From: DATJGF01 sp035495315
GTDB taxonomy: Bacteria; Verrucomicrobiota; Verrucomicrobiia; Limisphaerales; UBA8199
NCBI GenBank assembly: GCA_035495315.1
Contig: DATJGF010000129.1
Coordinates: 1-64,000, forward strand
Length of the DNA: 64,000 nucleotides
Reading direction: 5' to 3'
The notes under the pieces were generated by a model. It saw only the letters and a list, made by a program, of their open reading frames with translations. It did no database searches and had not been told where the DNA came from. Both the position numbers and the translations under genes were made by a program. Positions within the stretch are counted from its first letter, which is position 1; each line of letters opens with the position of its first letter. Below are positions 18,866 through 27,192 of the stretch, piece after piece.

Positions 18866-19669
18866 ATGAAAACTCAACGCGTCGTTATCGTCGCCCTCTC
18901 CATTCTGGTTGTCGTGCTTGCGTATTTGGCCTTTTCGCACCGCAATAAGCCTGAGGAAAGCTCACCCGTAACCACCGCGGGCATGGGCCACACCAATACT
19001 CTCGAGCTGTGGCGTACCAATATGCTTGACCGGTGGCTCACCAACACCGTGACGCTCACCAATACCGTCCTGCAGCCCGTCACCAACGAGGTTGTCAAGG
19101 AAGTCCCCGCCAAGCTGTCCGATCCAGAGCGCCAGGCTGCCACCGCCGGATACAGATATCTCCATGCACCTACGCTGGAAAACGCGCCCGACGCGCTTTA
19201 CAAGCTTGGGGCCATTGCTGTTGATGTTTACACCGATCCGACCACGGCGAGCCTGCTCGGCCAAAGCGTCGATCAAATCAAGAAAAACCTCGAGGCCGAG
19301 CTAGCTTCGCAAAATATCCCAACCGCAGAGAAAAGCTCGCAAGTATTGAGAGTCGGCATAAATCCTCAATGGCGGATGAGTGATCCCCGCGTCGCGTTGA
19401 TCAGATGCAAGGTTGACCTGAAGGAACCGGCCTTAGTCCAGAGACAAAACGACCTGGTCAAATTTGAAACCGCCGTATGGAGCACCAGCACGGCCAACTT
19501 TGTCAGGACAATTAATCTCACCGAGGGCGTCGATAAATGCTTGCAGGAGTGCATTAACAAGTTCAGTCACGATTACCGTGACGCCAAGGAACGGGAAAAA
19601 CAGCTCGAATCCCGCGTCGCCAAAGTGCCGGCGGATTTTCTGTCGGGCGCCCAAGCCGGCAACCAATAA
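18866..19669 (+). CDS. Hypothetical membrane-anchored protein
   Basis: A 267-residue protein with an N-terminal anchor (VVIVALSILVVVLAYLAF, residues 6-23). An unusual Asn/Thr-rich stretch follows (about 40-76: LTNTVTLTNTVLQPVTN), then a compact alpha/beta domain (about 120-235) and a charged coiled-coil end, RDAKEREKQLESRVAKVP. No family is recognised. The layout suggests a periplasmic domain tethered to the inner membrane by a flexible low-complexity stalk. Confidence 0.65.
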   Translation: MKTQRVVIVALSILVVVLAYLAFSHRNKPEESSPVTTAGMGHTNTLELWRTNMLDRWLTNTVTLTNTVLQPVTNEVVKEVPAKLSDPERQAATAGYRYLHAPTLENAPDALYKLGAIAVDVYTDPTTASLLGQSVDQIKKNLEAELASQNIPTAEKSSQVLRVGINPQWRMSDPRVALIRCKVDLKEPALVQRQNDLVKFETAVWSTSTANFVRTINLTEGVDKCLQECINKFSHDYRDAKEREKQLESRVAKVPADFLSGAQAGNQ

Positions 19670-19929
19670 ATCGAAGCAGCGGAGTCCGCGAAGCCGAGGT
19701 TTCAAGGCGCGTGAGCGCGCGCCAAGGCCATGGTTATTTATTTCGCACAATGTTTGTTATATTTAATAGACCGTAGGCTAGAAAGCCCAAGCGACCCACG
19801 TTTCCTTCGCTACGAAGCGCGAAATAATACAACAATTCTCCACCAGCCAATACCCAATGGTGGCGGCTGCTGAGCAACCGGCTCTCCCAACACGTCGCAC
19901 TCCGGCCGAAGTTCATACCCTGCTAGGTC

Positions 19930-20003
19930 GGACTGGGACTATGGACCCAGTCCCACTCCCTTGACACTGTTGCAGTGCTCAACGAATCTGCGTCAACAGA
20001 TTC
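19930..20003. promoter_or_regulatory. Two palindromes and a TTGACA box before the fusion gene
   Basis: GGACTGGG (19930-19937) and CCCAGTCC (19946-19953) form a perfect 8-bp hairpin. A consensus -35-like TTGACA follows at 19961-19966. Then a 7-bp inverted repeat, GAATCTG (19984-19990) and CAGATTC (19997-20003), lies where a -10 region would be; no good -10 match is present, as would be expected if an activator were needed. The gene's ribosome site AAAGGA is at 20029-20034. The rest of the spacer from 19670 shows nothing else. Confidence 0.4.
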
Positions 20004-20041
20004 AATAATTGCAACTATAACCAAACGCAAAGGACCACTTT

Positions 20042-22555
20042 ATGCCGCTACGACTGGGCGATGTCGCTCCCAATTTTTCAGCCACTACCACCGAAGGCCC
20101 GATTGATTTTCACCAATGGCTCGGCAATTCCTGGGGTGTCCTATTCTCTCATCCCGCTGATTATACGCCGGTTTGCACCACCGAGCTTGGCACCGTGGCC
20201 AGGACCAAAAATGAATTTGAAAGGCGTAACGTCAAAGTAATTGCGCTCAGCGTCGACCGCCTGGAATCGCACCAGGGCTGGATTCGCGACATCAATGAGA
20301 CGCAGTCCTGCTCGATAAACTTCCCGGTGATTGCGGACGAAAACCGGCACGTCGCTACGGCGTACGACATGATTCATCCCAACGTGGATGACAGCGCCGC
20401 GGTTCGGTCGGTGTTTGTCATTGGGCCGGACAAGCGAATCAAACTGACGGTGACTTACCCTGACAGTACCGGGCGAAATTTTAACGAGATTCTACGAGTG
20501 ATCGATTCACTTCAACTGACGGCGACCCATCGAGTCGCAACGCCGGCGGACTGGCAACAGGGCCAGGAGTGCATCATCTGGCCGACGCTGCCGGACGCCG
20601 ACGCAGAGAGATTATTCCCGAGGGGCGTTCGCAAACTGAAACCGTATCTCCGCTACACCCCGCAACCGCCAACCAATCCCAACAAGGCGCTTTGGGAGAA
20701 AGGCGACTTTACGCGGATAGCGCAGAGCATGAGAGAGAGCGGCGAGACGCTGGTGCAGACCCTGGGCATCACACCGGGGCTGAAGGTCCTGGACCTCGGA
20801 TGCGGCGATGGAACGACGGCAATACCGGAGGCTCGACTCGGAGCCGACGTTCTGGGGGTGGACATTGCGCGGAACCTGGTTGAGGCCGGAAACAAGCGTG
20901 CCCGGGAGCAAGGCCTGACCAACTGCCGATTTCAGGAAGGCGACGCGACCAATTTGCACGAATTGAAGGACCAGTCGTTTGATCTCGTCGTAAGTATTTT
21001 TGGCGCGATGTTTGCGCCGAAACCGTTTGATGTCGCCAGGGAGATGGTGCGTGTGACTCGGCCCGGGGGTCGCATCGTTATGGGAAATTGGATTCCGGGC
21101 GATCCGACGCTAGTGGCGCAAATTCTAAAGATCAGCTCCTCGTACACCCCTCCCCCGCCCGAGGGCTTCGTCAGCCCGATGGCCTGGGGTGTTGAAAACA
21201 ACGTCATCGAGCGCTTTGTCGCCGCGGGGGTTCCCAAGGAGAATATTTCATTTGTCAAAGACACCTATACATTCAATTTTCCCGGCTCCCCGTCGGAGTT
21301 CGTCGCTGCATTCAAAAGGTTCTACGGCCCCACGATGAATGCTTTCGATGCCGCGGAAAAGAATGGTCGCGCGGCGGATTTGCAGAAAGAGCTCGAAGAG
21401 CTCTTCAGCCGGCAAAACCAAAGCCCAGGCACCGACGTCACCTCTATTCCAGCAACCTTCCTGCGCGTCACAGTCACTGTAAAACGCGACCAGCAGCCCA
21501 GGAATCAGGTTCAACCCAATGGCGACGTAACGGCTCCCCAACTAAATCCCTCAGCCATACTACAAACCGCGTTTGGCTTTTGGCATTCCAAAGTTCTGCT
21601 CACAGCGGTCCAGCTTGGGGTCTTCACCAAACTTGCCAGCCGCCATTTGACAGGAGCCGAGCTGGGCGCGGAATTACAATTCCACCCGCGCGCCATCGCC
21701 GACTTTTTCGATGCCCTGGTCGCAATGAAGTTTCTCGATCGCGAAGGTAATGGCCCCCAGGCGAGGTATTTCAATACCACCGAAGGATCCTTATTCCTCG
21801 ACGAAGCCAGCCCCCGTTATATCGGGGGCATTCTGACCATGCTCAACGCACGGCTCTTCAAGTTCTGGAACGACCTCCCCGAGGCGTTGCGGACTGGCCG
21901 GCCACAAAACGAAATTAAGCATGGGCAAAAAGGAATGTTCGAAGAACTCTACTCGGATCTGCCGCGGCTCGAACAATTCATGGGCGCAATGACCGGCCTC
22001 TCGCGCATCAACTTCGAGGCGTTCGCCGAAAAATTTGACTTCTCGAAATTCCGTACGCACTGCGACGTGGGTGGCGCAACCGGGCTGCTCAGCATTGAAG
22101 TCGCGAAGAAACACCCGCATCTTAAGTGCACCAGTTTCGACCTGCCCGAGGTCGAACCCATCGCCAAGAAACACATCGCGGCGGCGGGCTTGAGCGCTCG
22201 CATCGGCACGGCATCGGGAGATTTCTTCAAAGACCCGCTACCCAAGGCCGACCTCATCACCATGGGCATGATCCTGCACGACTGGAACCTGGAGAAGAAG
22301 ATGCACTTGATCCGCTCGGCCTACGACGCGCTGCCACCCGGCGGCGCGCTTGTGGCGATCGAAGCGCTGATCGATGACGCGCGCCGCGAGAATGCCCAAG
22401 GACTTCTGATGTCACTTAATATGCTGATTGAATTCGGAGATGCGTTTGATTATTCCGGTGCGGACTTCAAGAAATGGTGCACCGAGGTTGGGTTCAAACG
22501 CTTTGAGGTGATCCATCTCGCCGGACCATCAAGTGCCGCCGTGGCGTACAAGTAA
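20042..22555 (+). CDS. Triple fusion: peroxiredoxin (Prx6 type), class I methyltransferase and family 2 O-methyltransferase
   Basis: A single 837-residue frame with three complete enzymes. Residues 1-207 are a Prx6-type peroxiredoxin: FSHPADYTPVCTTE with peroxidatic C45, and the Prx6 C-terminal domain ending KPYLRYTP. Residues about 214-483 are a SAM-dependent methyltransferase with VLDLGCGDG (249-257) and VTRPGGRIVMGNW. Residues about 503-837 are a complete O-methyltransferase of the AcmA/plant-COMT type: an N-terminal dimerisation domain, SAM motif DVGGATG (675-681) and catalytic LHDW with H746. Linkers are short and hydrophilic. AAAGGA sits 7 bp before the ATG. It probably methylates a small aromatic or redox-sensitive molecule under peroxide protection, but that role is inference. 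It lies 231 bp upstream of a BlaI gene. Confidence 0.9.
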   Translation: MPLRLGDVAPNFSATTTEGPIDFHQWLGNSWGVLFSHPADYTPVCTTELGTVARTKNEFERRNVKVIALSVDRLESHQGWIRDINETQSCSINFPVIADENRHVATAYDMIHPNVDDSAAVRSVFVIGPDKRIKLTVTYPDSTGRNFNEILRVIDSLQLTATHRVATPADWQQGQECIIWPTLPDADAERLFPRGVRKLKPYLRYTPQPPTNPNKALWEKGDFTRIAQSMRESGETLVQTLGITPGLKVLDLGCGDGTTAIPEARLGADVLGVDIARNLVEAGNKRAREQGLTNCRFQEGDATNLHELKDQSFDLVVSIFGAMFAPKPFDVAREMVRVTRPGGRIVMGNWIPGDPTLVAQILKISSSYTPPPPEGFVSPMAWGVENNVIERFVAAGVPKENISFVKDTYTFNFPGSPSEFVAAFKRFYGPTMNAFDAAEKNGRAADLQKELEELFSRQNQSPGTDVTSIPATFLRVTVTVKRDQQPRNQVQPNGDVTAPQLNPSAILQTAFGFWHSKVLLTAVQLGVFTKLASRHLTGAELGAELQFHPRAIADFFDALVAMKFLDREGNGPQARYFNTTEGSLFLDEASPRYIGGILTMLNARLFKFWNDLPEALRTGRPQNEIKHGQKGMFEELYSDLPRLEQFMGAMTGLSRINFEAFAEKFDFSKFRTHCDVGGATGLLSIEVAKKHPHLKCTSFDLPEVEPIAKKHIAAAGLSARIGTASGDFFKDPLPKADLITMGMILHDWNLEKKMHLIRSAYDALPPGGALVAIEALIDDARRENAQGLLMSLNMLIEFGDAFDYSGADFKKWCTEVGFKRFEVIHLAGPSSAAVAYK

Positions 22556-22662
22556 GCCGTCTCACAGGTCGGGCGCGACCGCCGGGCGCGCTTCGATAAT
22601 TCTTGCGTTCCATCGGACGCAGCGGCCCGCCGTCGCTTCCCCAGGCTGGGTTGTCGGGGTGC

Positions 22663-22691
22663 GCACGGACGGCACCGCGTCCCGTCCGTGC
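22663..22691. terminator. Perfect 10-bp hairpin after the fusion gene
   Basis: GCACGGACGG (22663-22672) and CCGTCCGTGC (22682-22691) are perfect inverted copies with a 9-base loop. It lies 108 bp after the fusion's stop codon and before the BlaI operators. No T-run follows, so it may be a Rho-independent-like end or a dispersed GC-rich repeat. Confidence 0.4.
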
Positions 22692-22717
22692 CTCCCTGGT
22701 TTCGTGATTACAGCGGA

Positions 22718-22733
22718 TGCTAATATTTTAGCA
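22718..22733. promoter_or_regulatory. BlaI-type operator, copy 1
   Basis: TGCTAATATTTTAGCA, a 16-bp palindrome (TGCTAA/TTAGCA around TATT). An identical copy lies 45 bp downstream over the blaI promoter. Position and symmetry match operators bound by dimers of BlaI/MecI-type winged-helix repressors. Confidence 0.8.
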
Positions 22734-22741
22734 TTTGGTTG

Positions 22742-22771
22742 TTGACGGCTGCGGCGTTGCGGTGCTAATAT
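22742..22771 (+). promoter_or_regulatory. blaI promoter
   Basis: A -35 box TTGACG (22742-22747) and a -10 box TAATAT (22766-22771) are separated by 18 bp. The -10 lies inside operator copy 2, so repressor binding would directly exclude RNA polymerase. Confidence 0.65.
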
Positions 22772-22778
22772 TTTAGCA
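22763..22778. promoter_or_regulatory. BlaI-type operator, copy 2
   Basis: An identical copy of TGCTAATATTTTAGCA, overlapping the -10 box and ending 8 bp before the blaI start. Two exact copies in 61 bp are very unlikely by chance and predict autorepression of the blaI/M56 operon. Confidence 0.85.
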
Positions 22779-22786
22779 CTTTGAAT

Positions 22787-23170
22787 ATGAGCGCCGAACA
22801 CCAGCTCAGCCGACGCGAACGCCAAATCATGGATGTCCTCCATGCCAAAGGAACTGCCACCGCGGCAGAAGTCCTCGCCAGCCTCCCGGATCCGCCCGGC
22901 TATTCCGCTGTCCGGGCCCTGCTTCGGATTTTGGAAGAAAAGGGTCATGTCCGACACCGTCGTGAGGGCGCGCGATATGTGTATCTATCCCGGACCTCGC
23001 CGCAGTCGGCGCAGCGCTCGGCGTTAAAGCGAGTTGTTTCGACCTTCTTCCAGGGATCCGTCGCACAGGCTATGGCGGCGTTGCTGGAGAGTGCCGATAC
23101 GGAGATGTCCGAGGCCGAACTGGACCGATTGGAGCAACTTATCCAAAAGGCCAAAAAGGAAGGTCGTTAA
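22787..23170 (+). CDS. blaI: BlaI/MecI/CopY-family transcriptional repressor
   Basis: A 127-residue winged-helix repressor. The N-terminal domain (residues 1-75) has the family pattern LSRRERQIMDVLHAKGTATA, followed by the recognition region GYSAVRALLRILEEKGHVRH and the wing GARYVYLSR. The C-terminal helices (AALLESADTEMSEAELDRLE) form the dimer part normally cut by the partner protease. ATG 22787 is preferred over the in-frame TTG at 22781. The M56 protease gene starts 1 bp after the stop, so both are one operon. It should bind the two 16-bp palindromes just upstream. No beta-lactamase is adjacent, so the regulated function is open. Confidence 0.92.
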   Translation: MSAEHQLSRRERQIMDVLHAKGTATAAEVLASLPDPPGYSAVRALLRILEEKGHVRHRREGARYVYLSRTSPQSAQRSALKRVVSTFFQGSVAQAMAALLESADTEMSEAELDRLEQLIQKAKKEGR

Positions 23171-23171
23171 T

Positions 23172-25574
23172 ATGAATTCCTGGATAACATTTTTAGCTGA
23201 GCTTCTGCAGCGCTCACAGATTCCGATGTTTGTGCTGGATACGGCCTGCAAGAGCTTCCTCCTCCTTGCCATCGCTGCCGCCATCTCGTGGTGCGCACGC
23301 CGAGCTGCGGCGTCCACACGCCACCTGGTATGGTTCATAGCCGCGGTGGCCGTACTTTGTTTGCCTGCGTTCAGTTGGTTCGTTCCAAATTCGCAAAACC
23401 CACTGTGGGCGGTCGATGCTGTTGGTGGCGGTGATAACGAAATCACAGTCACTCTTGCATTGACTCCTGCTGATTCGGGCCCATCCGCGATTGCTCCCTC
23501 CCCTGCCCTTTTGGCGGGAACTGGTGCTTCACTTAATGCGACTGCCTCTCGGCCGGACCGTCGTCTGTCAGCACACCTGCGCACCCGATGGGTGGCGGGA
23601 GGCTTGGTGATATGGCTTGGAGGTGCACTGGTGGTTCTCTTTTCGATCGCGTCGGGTGTCTGGCAGCTTGGAGGCTTTCGGCGAGTGGCGGCCCCGTTGT
23701 CGGATCGGGAATGGGCCGATTGGGTGAATCGTTTGCGCGCAGAGCTAGGGTTGCGCCGACAAATCGTGCTCCTGCAATCGACGGCCAATGTGATGCCGGT
23801 CACCTGGGGGTGGTGGCGTCCGGTCATTTTGCTTCCGGCCGACGCCGGCCAATGGTCAGCAGAGCGACGCCGCGTCGTCCTGCTGCATGAATTGGCCCAC
23901 GTAAAAAGATGCGATTGCCTCACCCAGGCTGTAGCTCGGCTGGCCTGTTCTTTTTACTGGTTTAACCCGCTTGTCTGGCTGGCAGCGCGGCGAATGTCTG
24001 TCGAGCGGGAGCGCGCGTGTGACGATTTGGTGCTGAATCGCGGTTACAAACCTTCCGAGTACGCAGCTCAGCTTCTGGAAATCGCCCGCAGTTTCACTCG
24101 CGTGCCGCAAACGGTTGCGATCGCCATGGCACGCAGCTCGAGCCTGGAAACCCGCATCACCGCGCTCATGGACCCTTCGAGGTCAAGACGAGCGCTGCCC
24201 GGTCTGGTTGTTCTGGGGTGTTGCTTCGCCGGGATAGGGCTTGTGGCGGCTATTGCCGCACAGAAAGCCGAAAACATGCCCGCCAACATCCAAGCACGAC
24301 CCGGCCGTCCGTGGTTCGACCAACGATTGTGCTCATTCTTCAGTGCCAAAGCAGCGCAAGCGCGCCAGCTGGCGGCCGGCGAAGTGGTCGCCCCGGAAGT
24401 CTGGCCGTATTTTGACGCCGGCATAAAAGGCGACTGGTCGACCACAACCAATCTCTGGGTGGCGATGCGCCGCCGCGCGCATCAGTATGAAGGCTCGACG
24501 GCTGATGCGACGCTCGACAAAGTCTGGTCCCCGATTCTCGAAACTGAGCTGGCCTGGGAGCAGTTCGCGAATTGGACGCAACAATATGTCCTGGCCTATG
24601 GCAACGACATCATTCAATCGATCCCGCCAGGCGGCATCTATTTTGGCGGCACCGATCCCGGCCGCGGTGTCATTACGGCGATGTCTGAAGACCATGCCCA
24701 GGCGGACCCGTTCTTCACGCTGACTCAAAACGCACTAGCGGATGGAACGTATCTCGATTATTTGCGCGCGATGTACGGCAGCCGCATTGATACGCCGACG
24801 GCAGATGACTCGCAAAACTGCTTCCAGGAATACACCCGCGACGCCGAACGCCGCTTAAAGGAAAACAAGCTTAAACCCGGGGAAGATGTGAGCTATCAGA
24901 ACGGCAAAATCGCGGTCAAGGGCCAGGTCGCAGTTATGAGTATTAATGGCCTGCTCACAAAAGTTATTTTCGATCGGAATCCGGATCGTGAATTCTACGT
25001 GGAGGAGAGCTTCCCGCTGGATTGGATGTATCCGCATCTGTCGCCCAATGGTTTGATCATGAAGATCAACCGCGAGCCTTTGCCTGATCTCTCGGAAGGG
25101 ATCGTGCGGCAAGACCATCAATACTGGTCGCAACAGCTCCGGCGCATGCTTGGCGATTGGCTCGACAACAATACCCCGGTTTCGCAAGTGACCGCTTTTG
25201 CACAAAAGGTTTATCTCCAGCACGACCTTGACGCCTTCAGGGGCGATCCTCAATTCGTCCAGGACAGTTGGGCGCAAAAGGCGTATTCGAAGCTGCGCAG
25301 TTCGATCGCTGGTGTATACGCCTGGCGCATGGCCAACGCCCAAACTCCGGAAGAGAAGCAACGGATGGCACAAGAGGCCGACTTTGCTTTCCGCCAGGCC
25401 TTCGCCCTTTGCCCCAGCAGCCCGGAAGCCCTCTTCCGTTACGCCAACCTGCTGGTCGAGTCAAAGCGGAACGAAGACGCACGCCTGCTCGCGGAAACCA
25501 GCTTAAAAATGGATCCAAAGAACACGCAAGTCCAAGACCTGCTCGCAAAACTGAAGAGTGCCTCAGAGCATTGA
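23172..25574 (+). CDS. BlaR1/MecR1-like M56 membrane metalloprotease with a non-penicillin sensor domain
   Basis: An 800-residue protein. The N-terminal part has four or so membrane helices (about 20-35, 45-62, 145-165, 340-358) and a cytosolic zinc protease with HELAH at 239-243 and the downstream ERERACDD helix, as in BlaR1. It should cleave BlaI when activated. The C-terminal ~440 periplasmic residues are not a penicillin-binding domain: no SxxK/KTG set is seen. Instead they carry an alpha/beta region (SIPPGGIYFGGTDPGRGVIT) and end in TPR-like helices (FALCPSSPEALFRYANLLVE). The real start is ATG 23172, 1 bp after blaI; an upstream extension overlaps blaI and is rejected. The signal sensed is unknown. 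Confidence 0.85.
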   Translation: MNSWITFLAELLQRSQIPMFVLDTACKSFLLLAIAAAISWCARRAAASTRHLVWFIAAVAVLCLPAFSWFVPNSQNPLWAVDAVGGGDNEITVTLALTPADSGPSAIAPSPALLAGTGASLNATASRPDRRLSAHLRTRWVAGGLVIWLGGALVVLFSIASGVWQLGGFRRVAAPLSDREWADWVNRLRAELGLRRQIVLLQSTANVMPVTWGWWRPVILLPADAGQWSAERRRVVLLHELAHVKRCDCLTQAVARLACSFYWFNPLVWLAARRMSVERERACDDLVLNRGYKPSEYAAQLLEIARSFTRVPQTVAIAMARSSSLETRITALMDPSRSRRALPGLVVLGCCFAGIGLVAAIAAQKAENMPANIQARPGRPWFDQRLCSFFSAKAAQARQLAAGEVVAPEVWPYFDAGIKGDWSTTTNLWVAMRRRAHQYEGSTADATLDKVWSPILETELAWEQFANWTQQYVLAYGNDIIQSIPPGGIYFGGTDPGRGVITAMSEDHAQADPFFTLTQNALADGTYLDYLRAMYGSRIDTPTADDSQNCFQEYTRDAERRLKENKLKPGEDVSYQNGKIAVKGQVAVMSINGLLTKVIFDRNPDREFYVEESFPLDWMYPHLSPNGLIMKINREPLPDLSEGIVRQDHQYWSQQLRRMLGDWLDNNTPVSQVTAFAQKVYLQHDLDAFRGDPQFVQDSWAQKAYSKLRSSIAGVYAWRMANAQTPEEKQRMAQEADFAFRQAFALCPSSPEALFRYANLLVESKRNEDARLLAETSLKMDPKNTQVQDLLAKLKSASEH

Positions 25575-25765
25575 AGAAGCATCGGAAGATCGGAACCGTG
25601 CGGGCAAAGTAAATAGGGCAAGATCATAGGCGCTGTTTGTCTTGTTTTGGCCTCCGTTCGGGCTTCGGCCTTCAGAATTTGGCTTCGCGACCGCCGCCTG
25701 CGTTACTTCTACATCGCCATCGCACTTGAATGCTGGTAGAAGAAGTGGATTCGAAAGGTACTCTA

Positions 25766-26911
25766 ATGAACCGCAGGCGTTTCATCAAACAATCCCTTGC
25801 AGCAACCGCTGGAATCGCAACCGCAACATCCCTCGCCGATGCTCAACAGAAGGACTCACCCGGCAATCCCCTGCCCCGCTGGCGCGGCTTTAACCTGACA
25901 GATTTCAATTCACCCAACCCATCTTCCGGTGCGAATCGCGGCACGACCGACGACGATTTGAAATGGATGATCGATTGGGGCTTTGACTTCGTGCGCTTGC
26001 CGATGGCCTACCCTCGCTACGTCGAGTTTGATCGCTCGAAACACATCGCGCCCGAGGAGGTCTGCCACATCAACGAACAGGAAGTCGACCGGATCGAGGC
26101 CTTCGTCCGGAAAGCTCAGGACCGGGGATTACACGTCAGCCTGAACCTGCATCGCGCGCCGGGTTATTGTATTAACGCGGGCTTCTACGAACCCTATAAT
26201 CTTTGGAAATCCAAGGAGGCGCAGCAGGCTTTCAACTTCCATTGGGCGATGTGGGGCAAGCGGTTCAAGGACGTTCCGGCGTCGAAAATCAGCTTCGACT
26301 TGTTGAACGAGCCCTCCCTGCGCTCGGACATGAATGACCAGCACGCGACTAACAGTGTGATCCCGGGCGAACTTTATCGGTCTGTCGCCAAGGGTGCCGT
26401 CGATGCCATTCGCGCCGCCAACTCGAATCACCTTGTGATCGCCGATGGCAACCGAGTGGGAAACCTGGTTACTCCCGAGCTCAAGGATCTGAAAATCGCT
26501 CAGAGCTGCCGCGGATACTTTCCCGGCCAAATTTCCCACTACAAAGCACCCTGGGCCAACAAAGACCCGGAACATTGTCCTACGCCCGTTTGGCCTGGCA
26601 CGATGAACGGCGAACAGTTCGGGAAAGCGCGGCTGGAGACCTATTACCAACCGTGGATTGAACTCGCGAACAGTGGCGTCGGTGTGCATTGCGGCGAGTG
26701 CGGATGCTGGAATAAAACTCCGCACGCGGTTTTCCTGGCTTGGTTTCAGGACGTGCTGGATATCCTGACCGCCAACAAGATCGGATACGCGCTATGGAAT
26801 TTCCGAGGCGACTTCGGCATTCTGGATTCTCGTCGTGAGGATACTCAGTACGAGGAGTGGTATGGCCACAAGCTCGATAGCAAACTCCTGGCGCTTCTAA
26901 AAACTCATTAA
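25766..26911 (+). CDS. Tat-exported glycoside hydrolase family 5 (cellulase superfamily)
   Basis: A 381-residue protein starting at ATG 25766 with a twin-arginine-like signal (MNRRRFIKQSLAATAGIATA). The catalytic barrel follows: WGFDFVRLPM near residue 72, acid/base Glu in LLNEP (E182), His/Tyr positions, and nucleophile Glu in HCGECGCW (E311). Length fits a single GH5 domain with no binding module. It would hydrolyse beta-1,4- or beta-1,3-glucans or mannans; the subfamily and substrate cannot be set by eye. It is a single gene, with the large surface protein downstream on the same strand. Confidence 0.85.
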   Translation: MNRRRFIKQSLAATAGIATATSLADAQQKDSPGNPLPRWRGFNLTDFNSPNPSSGANRGTTDDDLKWMIDWGFDFVRLPMAYPRYVEFDRSKHIAPEEVCHINEQEVDRIEAFVRKAQDRGLHVSLNLHRAPGYCINAGFYEPYNLWKSKEAQQAFNFHWAMWGKRFKDVPASKISFDLLNEPSLRSDMNDQHATNSVIPGELYRSVAKGAVDAIRAANSNHLVIADGNRVGNLVTPELKDLKIAQSCRGYFPGQISHYKAPWANKDPEHCPTPVWPGTMNGEQFGKARLETYYQPWIELANSGVGVHCGECGCWNKTPHAVFLAWFQDVLDILTANKIGYALWNFRGDFGILDSRREDTQYEEWYGHKLDSKLLALLKTH

Positions 26912-27192
26912 CTGCGAAGTGTTCCGCCTGGTCGCCGGCAGTTACTGATCACTGCCCTTCCTAATCAATTTCACTTCGGGCTGGGTCAAGACTCTTCGGC
27001 TCGGCAAAAGAAGAGCGATGTTGGTCAAGATTTGGGCAGCTTGCCGGCTCGCAGTTCAATACAAACTAGGTGAAACGTTCACGGGACGCTGTCGGATCTA
27101 CAAACAGCGCTTCCACTGATACCGGGGTTGCAGCGGAACAACCGTGAGGCGCATGCATCATAACAATGATCCTCAACTCGATCGGACTGCAA

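Noticed and set aside
23024..23923. 299-residue minus-strand frame
   Set aside because: It is antisense to blaI and the M56 gene; low-complexity Ser/Arg-rich shadow.
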